Assembly (NCBI GenBank): GCA_026826555.1
Contig: JAKSZT010020895.1
Coordinates: 149,436-213,435, forward strand
Length of the DNA: 64,000 bases
Direction: 5' to 3'
DNA from: Tolypeutes matacus
Lineage: Eukaryota > Chordata > Mammalia > Cingulata > Chlamyphoridae
Shown: positions 11,085 through 22,789 of the stretch, in pieces
How the letters are laid out: every line of letters starts with the position of its first letter
How positions within the stretch are numbered: position 1 is the first letter of the stretch
Program-made: the position numbers and the translations under genes
The notes under the pieces: generated by a model
Database searches by the model: none
The model's input: the letters and a program-made list of their open reading frames with translations, nothing else
Told to the model about the DNA's origin: nothing

Positions 11085-12075
11085 GAAGTAAAATAAAATA
11101 AAACAATGTGTAAACTAGTCGAGATAAACTCTAGAGTAGAGGTTACTAGGAAATTGAATGTGGGTTGAGAATGGGTGCTGATACTTACTGTATGTAGAAT
11201 TTTAATAAGGTTTATTGCAACAGTGTGGAAATGAATGGAGCTAATAGAAATACTTTATAGTGAGTATAACTTAACACTGCTGATTTATAAATGTGATTCT
11301 GGCTGACAGGGGATGTCTGTGGATGTAATATTTCATTTGAAAGGAAGATAGAGACTAATGTAGGGACTGTATAACAGTAATTTTGGTGGTGGATGAAGAT
11401 TGTGGTTAATAATATAAGAATGTTCTTCCTTTACAAAGTTTTATGTATATGGTGAAATGGGAAAATTAAAACTAATGCAATTTATGGATATAGTTAACAG
11501 TAATATTATAATATTTTTTTCATCAATGTCAAAGAAGATATATAAATTCTAAGGGACAAAATTAGGGAGGTTTAAGGGAGTATGGGAATTTTCCTTTTGG
11601 AGTAATGAAAATGTTCTAAAATTGACTGAGGTGATGACAGCACAACTCTATTATGAAAATGAGAGCCACTGAATGTACACTCTGGATGAATTGTACAAAG
11701 CATGGGACTGTAAAACACAATGAATCCTGTGGTGGAAGATGGACTGTGGTTAACAGAAAAAATATGAGAACATTCTCACGTGAACTATATCAAGTATATA
11801 GCACTAATGCAGGGTGTCATTAACTGGGTGGTTGGGGAAAAATACAACAAATGTAAGATTTTGGCTTTAATTCGCAGTAACGTTTTGATGATGATCCATC
11901 ACAGTTTGTAACAATTCATTCACAACAATGCAAGGTGTTGGTGGTGGGGTATTGTATGGGAGCCCTGTATGATGAATGCAAGTTTATTTTGAAAGTTCAC
12001 AACTTACACTATAAATTTATTGTTTATGGATGTTCATTTATGAATGATAAACTTCAATAAATTTTTTTTTTAAAG
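11085..12075 (+). repeat. L1-type 3' end of another subfamily
   Basis: There is no open frame. The block has the layout of the other xenarthran L1 3' UTRs here: repeated short blocks of the type 'gtggttaacag', 'atgagaacattctcac', 'actaatgcagggtgt', 'ggtgttggtggtggggt', and a final 'cttcaataaattttttttt' with polyadenylation signal and A/T tail at 12052-12075. I infer a 5'-truncated L1 insertion consisting only of 3' UTR. No TSD was established. Confidence 0.55.
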
Positions 12076-12759
12076 TTCCAAATTTCCTGGCAGAGTAAAA
12101 AAGGTAAATTGCTAGATATCAGAAAAACAGCAAAAGTTTCACCTAATATTATCCATGAAACCCATCAATATAAACATGGCAACTTTAGTCACATTCTTCA
12201 ACTGAATACAGTGGGAATCTATATATGATAGCAAACCCGATAGATAAATTTATATTTATAGGTCCACAGCACAATATCTCACATAGAGAGAGACCACCCA
12301 GTTATATCTTCATTTTAGTTTTTGGAATGGAAAATGGTATTCTTGGCAGTGATGAGGTAGTCAGTAACAAAGAACTTGGGCACAAGTACATCCACTTCTC
12401 TGTATTAAAAAAAATGACGAAATTGTTTTATACACTTTTTGGCTAAGGTATCTTTTTAAAACGATGACAATTTATGAGATTTCTTTTCAAATTAATTTTA
12501 TGTTAGATTTTCTACCACCTGTTTTCATATTATATCACATATAAATTCAGAAAGATAAATGAATTTTGCATTTTTAACATCCAACAATGTTATAAAGTCA
12601 TGTACACACCCGGATGCTAAACTTAAATATGTTATATTGTGCATAAAATACCTTTCTTTAATGGGTCATATTAAAAATGGGAGCAGCCATTTTCACCTCA
12701 CAAGAACTTACATAAATTAAATGACAATGTGAAATTACACAATTAACAGATAAATTAAA
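12076..12759. other. intergenic DNA, nothing recognised
   Basis: This is AT-rich sequence before copy U1 of the triplicated segment. A frame at 12225-12446 has no resemblance to a known family and is probably chance. I see no homology to the sequence before U2. Confidence 0.35.
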
Positions 12760-13132
12760 AATTGGATCAGTTCAACTTACATTTAGCTTGTCTCACTAGG
12801 CTTTCTCTCCATAACAGACCAGTTTGTGCTCTCTGCTGGCAGTGATCAATTCCTATTAGTCCTTTAGGAGCAGTGATGAAAAAGCAGCAGAAGTTAATCT
12901 GTAGGTAGATTCAACTTGTGTGCCAGCAAAAAGAGTAACTGTTTTACTGTTTCTTTTCTTGAAATACATATATAAACAAATTGCCTGTTTTGGACTTTGG
13001 AGCTTCTTGAGCGTTATCATTGTTTTTCAAATTTAACTTAATGACAATATAAGTGTTTCTCTATCCCAGCAAATTCCTTGGATGAATTTTCAGGACATTT
13101 TTCTGTCAATAAGAGATCATGGCTATTTTATT

Positions 13133-13269
13133 TTATTTTATTTTATTTTATTTTATTTTATTTTATTATTTTATTTTATTTTATTTTATTTTATTTTATT
13201 TTATTTTATATTTTATTTTATTTTATTTTATTTTATTTTATTTTATTTTATTTTATTTATTTATTTATT
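13133..13269 (-). repeat. (TTTTA)n microsatellite, expanded SINE tail
   Basis: This is about 137 bp of near-perfect ttttA pentamers with two interruptions (near 13166 and 13210), ending in tttatttattt. It is the antisense of the A-rich tail of the adjacent SINE. The TSD of that SINE lies on its far side, which shows the tract entered with, or grew from, the SINE tail. Two overlapping frames that run through it are artefacts of the repeat. Confidence 0.9.
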
Positions 13270-13437
13270 TTTAAAAGATTTTATTTATTTATTCATTTAT
13301 CCCCCCCTTGCTGCTTGTGCTCGCTGGGTCAGCTAACCACACCGTGCGGGCGGGCTTGCCTTCACCAGGAGGCCCCGGGAAGCGAACCTGGGGCCTCCCA
13401 TAAGGAGCCCTACTGATTGAGCCACAGCCGCTTCCCG
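13270..13437 (-). mobile_element. DAS-like tRNA-Ala SINE
   Basis: Read on the minus strand, the head is 'gggaagcggctgtggctca' with an A box, followed by 'gggaggccccaggttcgctt'-like B-box sequence, then a GC-rich unique part and an A-rich tail. This matches my memory of the DAS SINEs of armadillo, derived from tRNA-Ala. The insertion is flanked by an exact 15-bp TSD, 'catggctattttatt', at 13118-13132 and 13438-13452. It is GC-rich compared with its surroundings and absent from U2, so it came after the segment duplication. Confidence 0.85.
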
Positions 13438-14176
13438 CATGGCTATTTTATTAATGTATTATAGTTGCTTATATATAAGCATAGAAAATAACTGTGAATT
13501 TAAAACCATCTACTGATCACTAATATACCTGTTTCTAAACACTATTGCTAAAAGGATTAAGTCACCATAATAAATTACAAAGTAGTATTTGATTTCTGCT
13601 ATATTTCCCTAAGCCATCAGATTGCTTCTCATTCAGTGGAGTGTGAAGAACCAATAGTGCAAGCCAAAACAAAACAAAAAAGCAACATTAAAGTGGTATC
13701 TCTATATTATCTGAAAGCCTTGGTGATTGATAACACTGAAATCCAGGAGCCATTATATGTGAGTGAGATTTCAGTATTGTAACATTTGTTTGTGCCTCAG
13801 TGTGTCATAAAGGAAAATATTACACCCAAACTTAATAAATTGGCCAATGTATTTTACAGAGATTAATGGAGTGAAGCATTTGCCATGCATTGGGCCATGC
13901 TTCATTCAGTGACTAACAAATGCTTTATATAAATGACATGAAATACCATAAGACTTTGTCATATTGAGATGTTTATATATCAAGAAGAGACTGAGCAAAT
14001 CAGCTTAATATCACTGTAATGAGTAGAAAGCCACAGATCTTAATTTTCCAAGAAATGTTCCTACGATTTTTTGGAATGAATAGCATAAATAGCTTCCTAA
14101 ATATGAGGTTTCAGAACGACAACAAAATGTTTAGTTGCTCCTTAGTGAATTCTGGAGTTATAATATAGAATTAGAC

Positions 14177-14766
14177 TGTGGCAACTTAAACTTCTAATAT
14201 GAATCCTAAAAAAAGAAAGTTTATGTTTATAAACTAATTCACTCCTGTGGTTGTGAGACCCTTTCAATTGAACTATTTCAGTGCATCATGACTCAGGTTG
14301 AATCTCTGCCTTCTGGCTGGAACTGATATAAATGGAGAAACACAGGGAAAGAGAGCTTAGCTGTATTTGATCCTGCCTTGTGAAAGAAAGGAGAGGCTTA
14401 AAGAGCTGAGCCCCAGGATGAGATGAGCCATGTGGCTGATAGTTACACCTGAACTCGGGGAGAAAGAAGAGTAGCCAAGCCTGAGACAGGGGGCCAAGTA
14501 AGACACAAGGCCTCTGCCTGGTTGCCCACAGCTGAGCTCTGGGAGGCAAGTACAGTCCTGAGGGGAAGGCAGAGACCTTGGCAGTGAACACCTCCCATCT
14601 TGCTTCAGTGGCAGCTGACATTAAAAAGAAAGCTTTTCTTATGGTGCCTTAAATTTGACTTTTCATGGCCATGGAACTGTAAACATTTACCTCAAATTAG
14701 CACCCTTTATAAAAGTCAACTCATTTCTGGTACTTTGCATTGGCAGCCCTTTGGCAAACTAAAACA
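14177..14766 (+). mobile_element. solo LTR with 5-bp TSD
   Basis: The 590-bp element starts with tgtggcaac, ends with gcaaactaaaaca (TG...CA termini) and is flanked by an exact 5-bp duplication, tagac, at 14172-14176 and 14767-14771. Its 3' end resembles ERVL-MaLR LTRs, as does the antisense element at 29530-29970. U2 lacks it, and its equivalent sequence (about 25850-25885) gives the empty site. Frames at 14286-14621 (minus) and 14600-14788 are chance frames. Confidence 0.8.
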
Positions 14767-15600
14767 TAGACTAAATTCCCATTTCTAAGTAATTTCATAT
14801 TTCATGAAATTAATGTCTCTTAAATACACACTCATGTAAACAAATGTTATAATAATTTCCAATTTATTTTGAATGCTGTAAAAGAGTCAATTAATAATAT
14901 AAATGTATTAATACATTCTCTCTCTCTCTCTTTCTTAACTGATTTTTCTCTCTTTTATAGGAATGCATGAAATCATTAAAATTATTTGCTGATAGCAAGG
15001 AGCACTGTGAAAGGAAATGAAAATATTCAGCAAATTTTGAAAAATATTATCAATAGGCAGTATACTAAAAGAATCTACTGCATAGCATATCTTGAGTAAT
15101 ATACATCATGGAAATTTCAGCAATATTACAATTCTGTACTTCACATCACTAGCATGTCTGAGATAAGACAATATGGGTAAATTAAGAGTTGCTGAAACCC
15201 CATATTAAATCCTAGCTTTGCCCTGAATGAAAGTTAAGTAGCAAATATAATTTCATCCCTCCAAACCAAAGAATAACTAAAATTGATAAAAATTTTCAGG
15301 CATATCAAGTTCAATTTCTTGAATACAGTGTCACTGTAAAATGCTTATATATGAGATGCATTAAAATATTTTGATCATACTAAATTTTTTATTTTCATGA
15401 AGGATTCATACAAGTGAAATATGACCTCCATTTACATAATGTAAATTAAAATAGTTACACAATTGTTATTTTTTCATCAAAGCATTGAGCAATGAAGGGG
15501 CCCAAAATCAGAAGCTGAATATTTCCTCTTTAAGTTGATGTATCATTGTCAAATGATACTAGTATATGCTAAATGATATACTAAATATCATTAATTCATA

Positions 15601-16975
15601 TTTTATATTTGGAATTACAACCTATGCCAGAATTTATAATTGTTATAATTATTTATAATTGTTTAATAAAATTTACTATGCCTATATATAAATTGTCAAG
15701 TGATAAACTTCTAAGTGTTATGAAAGATAGTTTAAGCTCATTAAGAATTTCATGGAGGAGATAAAATATGATATTTTAAACTTATCTATAGTAAATATTT
15801 ATAGCAGAGATGGGACAGTAGATGATAACTATAAAACTGCATGTGATATAATAATATTTGAACATTAAATGTCTGTGTTAATGGTCACATATTTTGTGTT
15901 TTGTACTGTCTTCACTTGTCCTGGGGATCCCATATAGCAATCTATAAATAAATAAATAAATACCTGCCTATGTTTTAAGAAACTCTTAGAAATTTTTGAA
16001 AAATAATTTTATGTTAGTTATCAAACTCAGAGATTATAACATAGTAAATAAGTTATTTCGGACATTGAATCTGAATTAAAATGAAAATAAAAATATATAT
16101 GTTTGTAACAGGCAGCCCAAATGGAAACAGCGATTAGTTAATTAAAAGCATCTCCAAATTGATCTATAGGCTCACTGTAACAGCAAGCTTTTTTTTTTTT
16201 TTCCACAGAAGTAGCAAAGCTGAATCTTCAATTTATGTGAATTAGAAGAACTAAGGTATTCAAAACTAATTTGAAAAAGAATAAATTTGTAGAATTCACA
16301 CAAACTAATTTCAGGACATACCAAAATGCTAATTAATCAAGAGAATATGATATTTTTGAAAAGATAAATACATACATAAGTGAAACCAAATAGAGAGTTC
16401 AGAAATAGAATCACAAAAAACTGATCAATTTATTTTTGATATATGTATTAAAGAATATCAATAGAGGAGCCATAATCTTTTTTCATAATGGTGCTGACAA
16501 ATTAATTAAATTGCCACAATAAGGAGACATTAGCTCATTGGTTTGAGGATATCTAAACCATCATTCAAAACAGAATTTAGACATGTATATGAAACATAAT
16601 GTTCTAAAACTTCTAAAGTAAATATATGACAGCATCTATGTGACCATATGCTAGTACCATTATTTTGATTAAATGCAAAATTCAGGAGATAACAGGATCC
16701 ATGATACTACATCATCATGAAATCTTCTCTGTGAAAGACACTGTTTTGTGGGAATTAGCAAACAAGTCACAATAGGTAGAAAATACTTGATGGAAAGGTA
16801 TTTATCAAAATGTATGTATCCATAATACATTAACTCTCAAACTCATTAATATGAAAATAAAAGGAAAGGAAAACAATTTAAAATATGCAATTACTTGAAC
16901 ACACACACCAAAGAAGATATACAGAGGACATCTAAGCCCATGTCAAGATACTCTATATCTATAGAATGGTATAAC
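15601..16975. other. AT-rich intergenic DNA
   Basis: I see no gene or clear repeat. There are short A/T runs, an (AAAT)n stretch near 15948-15962 and a T18 tract at 16184-16202. Fragments near 16420-16960 ('atcaatttatttttgat' through 'tgaaagacactgtt' and later) recall distal sense L1 ORF2 and may be a decayed L1 piece, but the match is too weak for firm annotation. Confidence 0.35.
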
Positions 16976-18349
16976 ACCAATAATTGAACACTTACAATCT
17001 TTCAGTATGGGAGAATAATTATCATTTAATTTTTTGTATTTAATACTGAATTAGAATTTCATTTAGACACCAGACTGATTATTATTGCTTTGTAACAAGT
17101 TTAAAATTGGGAACTGTTAATGCACCAACCTTCTTTTTCAAGATTTTAAATTTTTTTTTTTTCTGATTGGGCCTTTAACTTTCCTTACAAATTTGTTGAT
17201 TGTCTTTTTAAAATTAGGAATGTATTGATTCTTTAAATCTCTTTGGATAGAATTGACAGCTTAATAATACTTAATCTTCCAATTCATGAACACAGAATGT
17301 CCTTTCATTTATCTAGGTCTTCTCTGAGTACTTTCACCAATATTTTGTAGTTTTCTGTGCATAATCGTTTACACCCTCTGCTAAATTTAATCCTAGATAT
17401 TTGATTTTATTTTTCAGATGCTCTTGTAAGTGGATTATTTTTCTTAATTTCTTCTTAAAATTGTTCATTATACATGTATAGAAACATCACAGTATTTCTT
17501 GTTGATCTTGTATTCTGCCACTTTGCTGAATTTATTAGCTCTGAACTTTGTTGTGTATTTTTCAGAATTTTCCATATATAGTTTCATGCCATCCACAGAG
17601 AAGTGTTCTTTCTTCCTTTCCAATTTGGATGTCTTTATTTCTTTCACTTGCTCAATTAGTCCCTCTAGAATGTCTACTACATTTTCCTCACAGATTTTCC
17701 AGTTCTTTCCACTTTTAGTCAGCATTTATTTCTTAATAGTCACACAGCAAGCCTTGAGAAATAACTGAGCTCATGACAGATAAGTAAAACTTGCATGCTT
17801 AGACTTCTCCATTGCCTACCTGGGATAATTCTCACTTGATCATAGGGTATAATTATTTACAAGTGCTAGTGGATTATGTTCCTAGTATGTTGTTGAGTAT
17901 TTTTGCATCTCTACTCATAATGGCCATTTGTCTATAATTGTATTGCAATATCTTTATCTGGCTTTGGTAATGCATCTGGTTCTGTGATTTTCTGTGATTT
18001 TCTTTGTTGGCACATTTTGATTACTGTTTTGATCTCTTTTGTTGCTATTTTTACATTGATATTATTTCTTCTTCAGTCAGTGTACATAGTTTTTGTGTTT
18101 CAAGTAATTTGTTCATCCCATCTATGTGATCTATTTTGGGGTGTGTGGGAACAGTTATTATAGTATCCTCTTATAATCTTTTTTATTTTTATGGGGTCAA
18201 TGTTCATGTCCAAACTTTCATTTCTGGTTTTAGTTATTTGAGCATTTTCTTTTTTTCTCTTTGTCACTTTAGCTAAAGTTTTGTTGATTTATTGATCTTT
18301 ACAAAGATCAATGGTTTGTTTATTCTTTCTTTTTTTGACACTATCTTTT

Positions 18350-18715
18350 ATTTTTATTTTTTATTTTTAAAGATACTTTAGATTACATAAATGTTACATA
18401 AAAAATACAGGGGGTTCCCCACACTTTCCCACATTAACAACATCTTTCATTAATGTGGTACATTTGTTAAAATTGAACACATATTGAAGCATTGCTATTA
18501 TCCGTGGACTATAGTTCACATTATAATTTACACTCTACCCCACACAATTTTATAGGTTATGACAAAATGTGTAATGCCCAGTATTCATCATTGCAATGTC
18601 ATGCAGGATAATTCCAATATTCTGAAAATGCCACCATTTTCCCCGTCCCTCCCATCAAAACCTCTGGTGGCCACTGCCTTTATATAAATTATAAAAGTTC
18701 TTCCATTCCTAGGAC
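18350..18715 (-). mobile_element. 5'-truncated L1 3' end, antisense
   Basis: The minus strand ends in 'tatgtaacatttatgtaatc', 'taaagtatctttaaaaat' and an A/T tail, like the L1-tail modules at 10525 and 43060. It covers only the last 360 bp of the module, including the block that the neighbouring copy at 18905-19655 lacks. It is inserted in the outer antisense L1. Confidence 0.7.
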
Positions 18716-18879
18716 ACTGCTTTTTAATTATTGCAAAAGAAAAATAATCTCAGATAATCAAATAACTTCCTCCCTTGGTGAGAAAAGAAATGTTTGGTAT
18801 GATATCCTGTATAAAAAATAATGGTGGAGGAAAATCAATTTGCCTTTTTCATTCATTGTTTACTCAACTTTATTTCATA

Positions 18880-18901
18880 TATATATATATATATATATAT
18901 T
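18880..18901. repeat. (AT)n microsatellite
   Basis: A pure run of about eleven AT dinucleotides lies between the two antisense L1 3' ends. Confidence 0.9.
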
Positions 18902-18904
18902 TCA

Positions 18905-19655
18905 TTTATATTTTTATAAAAAATACTTAGAATATATAAATGTTACATAAAAATAGGGAGGATTCCCATATACCCCTCTCCCTCCACCTCCCACATTTTC
19001 CCACATTAACAACATCTTTCATTATAATGGCGATGTCCACTCCACCTCTAATTGAGAGGGGAGTTAGATCCCATAGGGCAGATGGGTGGGACACTCTTGC
19101 TTGCAGTTGTAGATTCTTTCAGTTCCTTGGGATGGTTGTTATCCATGGTCATCTCCTATTTTGCCATCCTGGGCAAGTTCAATGACCCGGAGAGTAGGTG
19201 CTGCAACTCTGTTGAGATTCAGGGCCCAGCTGGCTCATGGACAGCCCAAAGATTCCAGTCCCCTAGACACACACCCATCAAAGCTAGTACTAATTATAGT
19301 TTCAAATAAAAGGATCAGAAGAGCCATGTCCAGGGAAACCACAACAGAGTTCAACTCTGTTACACTGAGGAGCATAAACTCCAAAGCAGGGCCCACTGGC
19401 AGGGCACCAAACTCCAAAGCTATCTGCCCTGACTATTGTGTCTGGATGTCTCCAGAGCCCTCACAAGCCCTACCACCTGTGGTAGTATCCACTTTGGCAA
19501 TCAATGAGATCCTGGTGAAACATGCATAAGCATAACCTTTGGAATTACCACTTGACTTACCCTGAAGTCTCCTAGTCATACAAACTTACCTGCCTTTACC
19601 TTTTACCCGTTTTGGTCAAGGCCTCCCTCCAGTTGCATTGCTAGCCAGTGCCTGG
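18905..19655 (-). mobile_element. L1 3' terminal module copy, antisense
   Basis: On the minus strand this follows the same block order as 41952-43082 and 9416-10520: 'ctagcaatgcaactgg', 'gaccaaaa', the 'ggctctggagacatccag' block, 'atgagccagctgggccct', the 'gtggagtggacatc' block and the terminal 'atgtaacatttatatattc'. After 'ggacatcgcca' it jumps directly to the 'aatgaaagatgttgtta' block, so about 350 bp of the module are missing. The open frames at 18940-19529 are not conserved. Confidence 0.7.
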
Positions 19656-19941
19656 TAGTATTTTATTTCTATTGAGGTTTTATTCTCTACTTTATTTATA
19701 TCCACTCTATTTCATTTCTCTTCATCCTAATATTTGTTATTTGCTCCCTAGTGCAATGTTGATATTTATTTTTCTTTTCTATTTCATTTTTATCATTGTA
19801 AAAATTAAATTTTATAAATATCCTTTCTCCACTGCCTTTAATTCATCCTATATATTTTAGTATGTTTTGTGTTTTCCATTTGCCTATGATAGTTCTTAAC
19901 TGCCTTGTAATTTCTTCTTTGCCACATTGGTTTTTTAAAAT

Positions 19942-21307
19942 CTATTTTTTAATTGAAGTATATTATTCATACATGAACATAAATAAACAAGATTGGGAAC
20001 TTACAAAATAAACATACATAACATAAAACAGGGATCTCATACATCACCCTTCCACCAACACTTTGCGTTGTGGTAAAACATTTGTTACAAACTATGCAGG
20101 AGCATTGTCAAAATATTACTACTAACTATAGTTTCTATCTTATATTTGGTGTACTTTTCCCCCAACCCACCCTATATATATTTTTTAATTTATTACAGAG
20201 TTGTAATCTTGCAAAATAATCATACACATGTGTAGAATTCCTATATAGCATCCCTTCATCAATACACCACACTGTGGTGGAACATTTGTTACAGATTATG
20301 AGATAATATCATCAGACTGTTACCACCAACCATCATCCATAGCATATATTTGGCACACTTTTTCCATACAACTCCATTATCAACACAGTACATCTTTGGC
20401 ATTGATGTAAGGATTTTATAATATTGCTGTTAACCACAGTCTACAGGTCACACCACTTGTAGTTTCCCCATGCTTCTCCACATTCCCACCACATGGCAAT
20501 AGTTATGTACATCTGCTCTAGCTCACAGAAGGACACTCTTGCATTTGTACCCTCAACCACAATTCTCATCTATCTCTGGGTTCACTGTGTTATTCAGTCT
20601 CTAGATTATTCTTTAGCTTTCTTTCAATTGACATTTACTTCCTCAGACTACCCTTTTCAGCTACAATCCCATTTATAAACCAGTTGCTACTCACTATAAT
20701 GTGTTACCATCAAATCAGTCCATTTCCACACTTTTACAGTCAAATTAATTAAAGCTTTTACATACATTAAGCATTAGTATTCCTTCTCAACCTTCCTCTT
20801 ATCTCCTAATAACCTGTACTCTAGGTTTTAAGTCCTGGTGTTTATTCTTTGTATTTAGTTCATATTAATGAGACCATGCAATATTTATCCTTTTGTGACT
20901 GGCTTACTTCGCTTATTGTAATGTCTTCAAGATTCATCCATGTTATCACAAGGGAACCAATTTCATTTCTTCTAACTGCAGCATAGTATTTCATCATATG
21001 TATATACCACATTTTGTTTATCCATTCATTGGTTGATGAACACTTGGATTGTTTCCATCTTTTGGCAATTGTGTGAATAACGCTGCTATGAATATTGGTG
21101 TGCAGATGTCTGTTCATGTCCTAGTTTTCAGTACTTCTGGATATATTCCTAGGAGAGGAATTGCTAGATCATATTACAATTCTATATATAGCTTCCCTAG
21201 GAACCGCCAGTCTTCCCCAGAGGCTGCACCATTTTACACTCCCACCAACAGGGAAGGAATGTTCCTACTTCTTCACATTCTTTCCAGCACTTATTGTTGT
21301 TAGATGT

Positions 21308-21340
<33 letters not shown>

Positions 21341-21361
21341 CAATTTAAAATGGTTTTTTTT

Positions 21362-21395
<34 letters not shown>

Positions 21396-21894
21396 TTGGC
21401 CATTCTATACGGTGTTAGATGATATCTATTGTTGTTTTAATTTGTATTTCTCTGATAGCTAGTGTTATGAAACATTTTTACATGTGCTTTTCGGCCATTT
21501 ATATTTCCTCTTTGAAGAAATGTCTATTTAAATCTTTTGCCCAATTTTTAATTGAATTGCTTGCTAATTTATTGTTGAGTTGTATGATCTCTTTATATAG
21601 AATGGAAATCAAACCCTCTTGGATATGTGGTTTCCAATTATTTTCTCCCATTGAGTGGGCTGCCTTTTCACCTTCTTGATGAAGTCCTTTGAATCGCAGA
21701 AGTGTTTAAGTTTGAGGAGGTCCCATTTATCCGTGTTTTCTTTCATTGCTTATGCTTTTGCTGTAAGATTTAAGAATCCACTACCTACCACCAGGTCTTG
21801 AAGATATTTCCCTACATTTTCTTCCAGGAGTTTTATTGTACTTGCTTTAATATTTAGGTCTTTGACCCATTTTGCATTAATTTTTGTATTGACC
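19942..21894 (-). mobile_element. 5'-truncated L1 nested in an L1, with TSD
   Basis: In minus orientation this runs from ORF2 RT/C-terminal sequence (truncated at about 21894) to the end of ORF2 (about 20860, the M-K-Y-Y-A-A-V-R-R-N block at 20990) and about 0.9 kb of 3' UTR. It is flanked by 'cattggttttttaaaat' at 19925-19941 and 'cattggtttataaaat' at 21895-21910, which are near-identical and fit a TSD in the surrounding antisense L1. A frame at 20860-21117 (minus) carries the intact end of ORF2p but is only a fragment. Two long T tracts lie inside. Confidence 0.8.
21308..21392. repeat. two poly-T tracts separated by a short spacer
   Basis: About 29 T, then 'gccaatttaaaatgg', then about 40 T broken by one G. 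They lie within L1 sequence: the text before ('cattgttgttagatgtg'-like) and after ('atattggccattctata') is otherwise contiguous L1 antisense. In a minus-strand L1 this corresponds to poly-A. It could be an expanded internal A run or a tiny nested retro-insertion. Tract lengths may suffer from sequencing slippage. Confidence 0.75.
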
Positions 21895-22684
21895 CATTGG
21901 TTTATAAAATAGTCTGTTTATTCATTTTTACATGTTAATGAAATTTCCAGCTATCTTCCAGTTACCAATTTCTAGCAAAATTCCAGTGTTGTCAGAGAAG
22001 ATTCATTACATGATTTCAATCTTGTTAAATTTATTTAGACTAGTTTTGTGACTTATTATATGGTCTATTTGGGCAGCAATAGAGAGAATATGCATTCAGC
22101 TTTTGTTGGGTGAAGTGTGTTCTACATATGTCTGTTAGTTTTAATTTGTTACAATATCATTCAGCTCTTCCATTTCTTTGTCAATCTTCTATCTAGATGT
22201 TCTATCAATTATTTATTGTGCTGTATTAAAGTTTATTACTATTAGCATAGAACCATCTGTCTCTTTTCAAATCTGTCAATGTTTGGTTCATTATAGTGAG
22301 ATTTGTTTCATTTTCTATATATATACTTAAAATGTTGATGTATTCTTATTGAACTGAGTCTTTCATCAGTACATATTTTATGACTTTATCCTATTAAAGA
22401 ATTTTGTATTTTAAATACTTTATCTGATATTCAAGAAACTTGCTACTTTGAGTTTCAATTAGTATGATATATTTTTCCATTATTTCAATGTCAACCTACT
22501 TGTGATTTGTACGTAAGGTGAGCGCCTTTTAAATAACATATAATCAGGTCATACTTTTCTATCATTGTGTCAATGTTTTCCTTTTGACTGGAGAGTTTAG
22601 TCCATTTGCATTTAAAGTAGTTATTGATCCTGCAGGACTTTCTTCTGCTCTTTTGGTATTTAGGCTTTATAAGTCTTATAACTT

Positions 22685-22778
22685 ATGTTTCCCCTCAATT
22701 TTCCACTGGGAACCAAACCTGGGACTTCTCATGTGGTAAGCGGATGCCCAATTGCTTAAGCCACATCCACTTCCCTGC
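22685..22778 (-). mobile_element. DAS-like SINE fragment
   Basis: On the minus strand this reads 'ggaagtggatgtggcttaag' followed by the A box, a 'tgagaagtcccaggtttggt' B-box region and 'tcccagtgg'. It has the head and tRNA part only; the tail side is missing or very short. It lies at the 5' end of the outer antisense L1. Confidence 0.75.
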
Positions 22779-22789
22779 CCTACAAATTA

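Larger units (their letters stand above)
12760..15600 (+). repeat. triplicated segment, copy U1
   Basis: After removal of a SINE (13133-13437) and an LTR (14177-14766), this stretch aligns colinearly with 24985-26760 (U2), and its second half with 32650-33340 (U3). Shared landmarks include 'aggagcagtgatgaaa' (12867), 'ctggagtgtgaagaa'-like (13640), 'tgcctcag' then 'tgtcataaa' (13793), 'atgtctcttaaata' (14812), 'atcttgagtaatata' (15088), 'catatcaagttcaa' (15300) and 'catcaaagcattgagcaatg' (15475). Identity is clearly below that of recent duplicates, with many indels. No conserved reading frame is evident. Confidence 0.8.
16980..22680 (-). mobile_element. antisense L1 with nested insertions (outer L1)
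   Basis: In minus orientation the pieces 22680-21895, 19925-19660 and 18345-16980 follow each other as L1 ORF2 endonuclease, the endonuclease-RT linker and RT to C-terminal part. Recognisable antisense landmarks are 'gtttagtccatttgcattta' (22595, endonuclease), 'gtttattgatc'-type linker (18280), 'tgatcatagggtataattat' (17837, RT) and 'ctttgctgaatttattagctc' (17520, RT). Three later retro-insertions interrupt it (18346-18720, 18905-19655, 19942-21894). All frames are broken. Confidence 0.8.

Noticed and set aside
12867..12930. A possible exon around the conserved 'aggagcagtgatgaaa' block in U1 and U2
   Set aside because: The minus-strand frame in U2 has a stop in U1, and no paired splice sites are conserved.
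13078..13416. 112-residue frame rich in Phe, Ile, Leu and Tyr
   Set aside because: It is a translation of the (TTTTA)n microsatellite and an antisense SINE.
19161..19529. 122-residue plus-strand frame
   Set aside because: It is antisense to an L1-tail module and is not conserved in the other copies.
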